Part shown: one piece after another, positions 5,559 to 5,695 of the stretch
Layout: each line of letters opens with the position of its first letter
Numbering within the stretch: position 1 is the first letter of the stretch
From: Planctomycetaceae bacterium
Lineage (GTDB): Bacteria; Planctomycetota; Planctomycetia; Pirellulales; Thermoguttaceae
NCBI GenBank assembly: GCA_031283825.1
Contig: JAITAZ010000471.1
Coordinates: 1 to 5,695 of the forward strand
DNA length: 5,695 bases
Direction: 5' to 3'
Notes under the pieces: generated by a model
Seen by the model: only the letters and a program-made list of their open reading frames with translations
What the model was told of the DNA's origin: nothing
Database searches by the model: none
Position numbers and translations under genes: made by a program

Positions 5559-5600
5559 GTAATATAGCAGTGGACTATTTTTTTGTAATATATCAGTAGA
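5559..5600 (+). repeat. Two direct copies of the 16-bp dispersed motif
   Basis: 5559-5574 and 5585-5600 each match GTAATATATCAGTGGA with one difference. They are separated by ten bases that are mostly T. With the 13-bp motif at 5528 they show the two repeat families side by side, as also at 4406-4437. Confidence 0.6.
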
Positions 5601-5610
5601 AAATTTATGT

Positions 5611-5677
5611 TAGCCCCGCAGGGGCGAGATGTGCATAACCGGCGGTGTAGCGCAGCGTAACCGCCGGTAAACGCCCC
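5611..5677. repeat. GC-rich nested palindromic intergenic repeat
   Basis: Contains hairpin GCCCC-GCA-GGGGC (5613-5625) and a 9-bp inverted repeat ACCGGCGGT/ACCGCCGGT (5638-5646 with 5660-5668) around GTAGCGCAGCGTA-like sequence. GGGGCG (5621-5626) can instead pair with CGCCCC (5672-5677), giving an alternative outer stem around the second hairpin. The GC content is far above its surroundings and nothing here is coding. Near-identical intergenic repeats are, from memory, frequent in planctomycete genomes. It may continue past the window edge. Confidence 0.65.
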
Positions 5678-5695
5678 ACAAACCGAAAGTCCCGC

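Overview
The window is AT-rich bacterial chromosomal DNA, roughly 40 % GC by eye. It holds four protein genes and an unusually large amount of repeat-rich non-coding sequence. The radical SAM protein and the RlmM-like methyltransferase resemble planctomycete homologues as I remember them. Three of the four genes lack a visible Shine-Dalgarno sequence, and the gaps carry small palindromic repeats of a kind often seen in Planctomycetota. My best guess is therefore a low-GC planctomycete. This is inference: there is no rRNA or other marker gene to prove it.

Layout: 1-304 is non-coding and dominated by a long imperfect inverted repeat (34-219). 305-1237 on the minus strand encodes a Ser/Thr/Pro/Asn-rich lipoprotein with a clear lipobox and no recognisable domain. 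1238-2112 is a long non-coding gap with a nested palindromic element (1329-1457) and a separate hairpin (1524-1560). Three plus-strand genes follow: a radical SAM enzyme of the COG0731 (TYW1-like) type (best start 2113, end 3015), a class 1B dihydroorotate dehydrogenase (pyrD, 3084-3974), and an RlmM-type 23S rRNA 2'-O-methyltransferase (4448-5518). The 473-bp gap between the last two is packed with inverted repeats, including a MITE-like element of about 250 bp (4169-4418). The window ends in another nested GC-rich palindromic element (5611-5677).

The genes do not form an obvious shared pathway. pyrD serves pyrimidine synthesis, rlmM serves ribosome maturation, and the radical SAM enzyme may modify RNA but its substrate is unknown. 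The first two plus-strand genes are 68 bp apart and could be co-transcribed; rlmM is separated from them by the repeat cluster.

The most notable signals are outside the genes. A 13-bp motif, GTAACCGTTCACG, occurs seven times in both orientations, always at gene borders. A 16-bp motif, GTAATATATCAGTGGA, occurs in five approximate copies, also at gene borders. All four genes also shift from keto-rich (G+T) coding-strand sequence near the start to more amino-rich (A+C) sequence later on, whichever strand they lie on. I see no defence system, CRISPR array, transposase or other clearly new multi-gene system.
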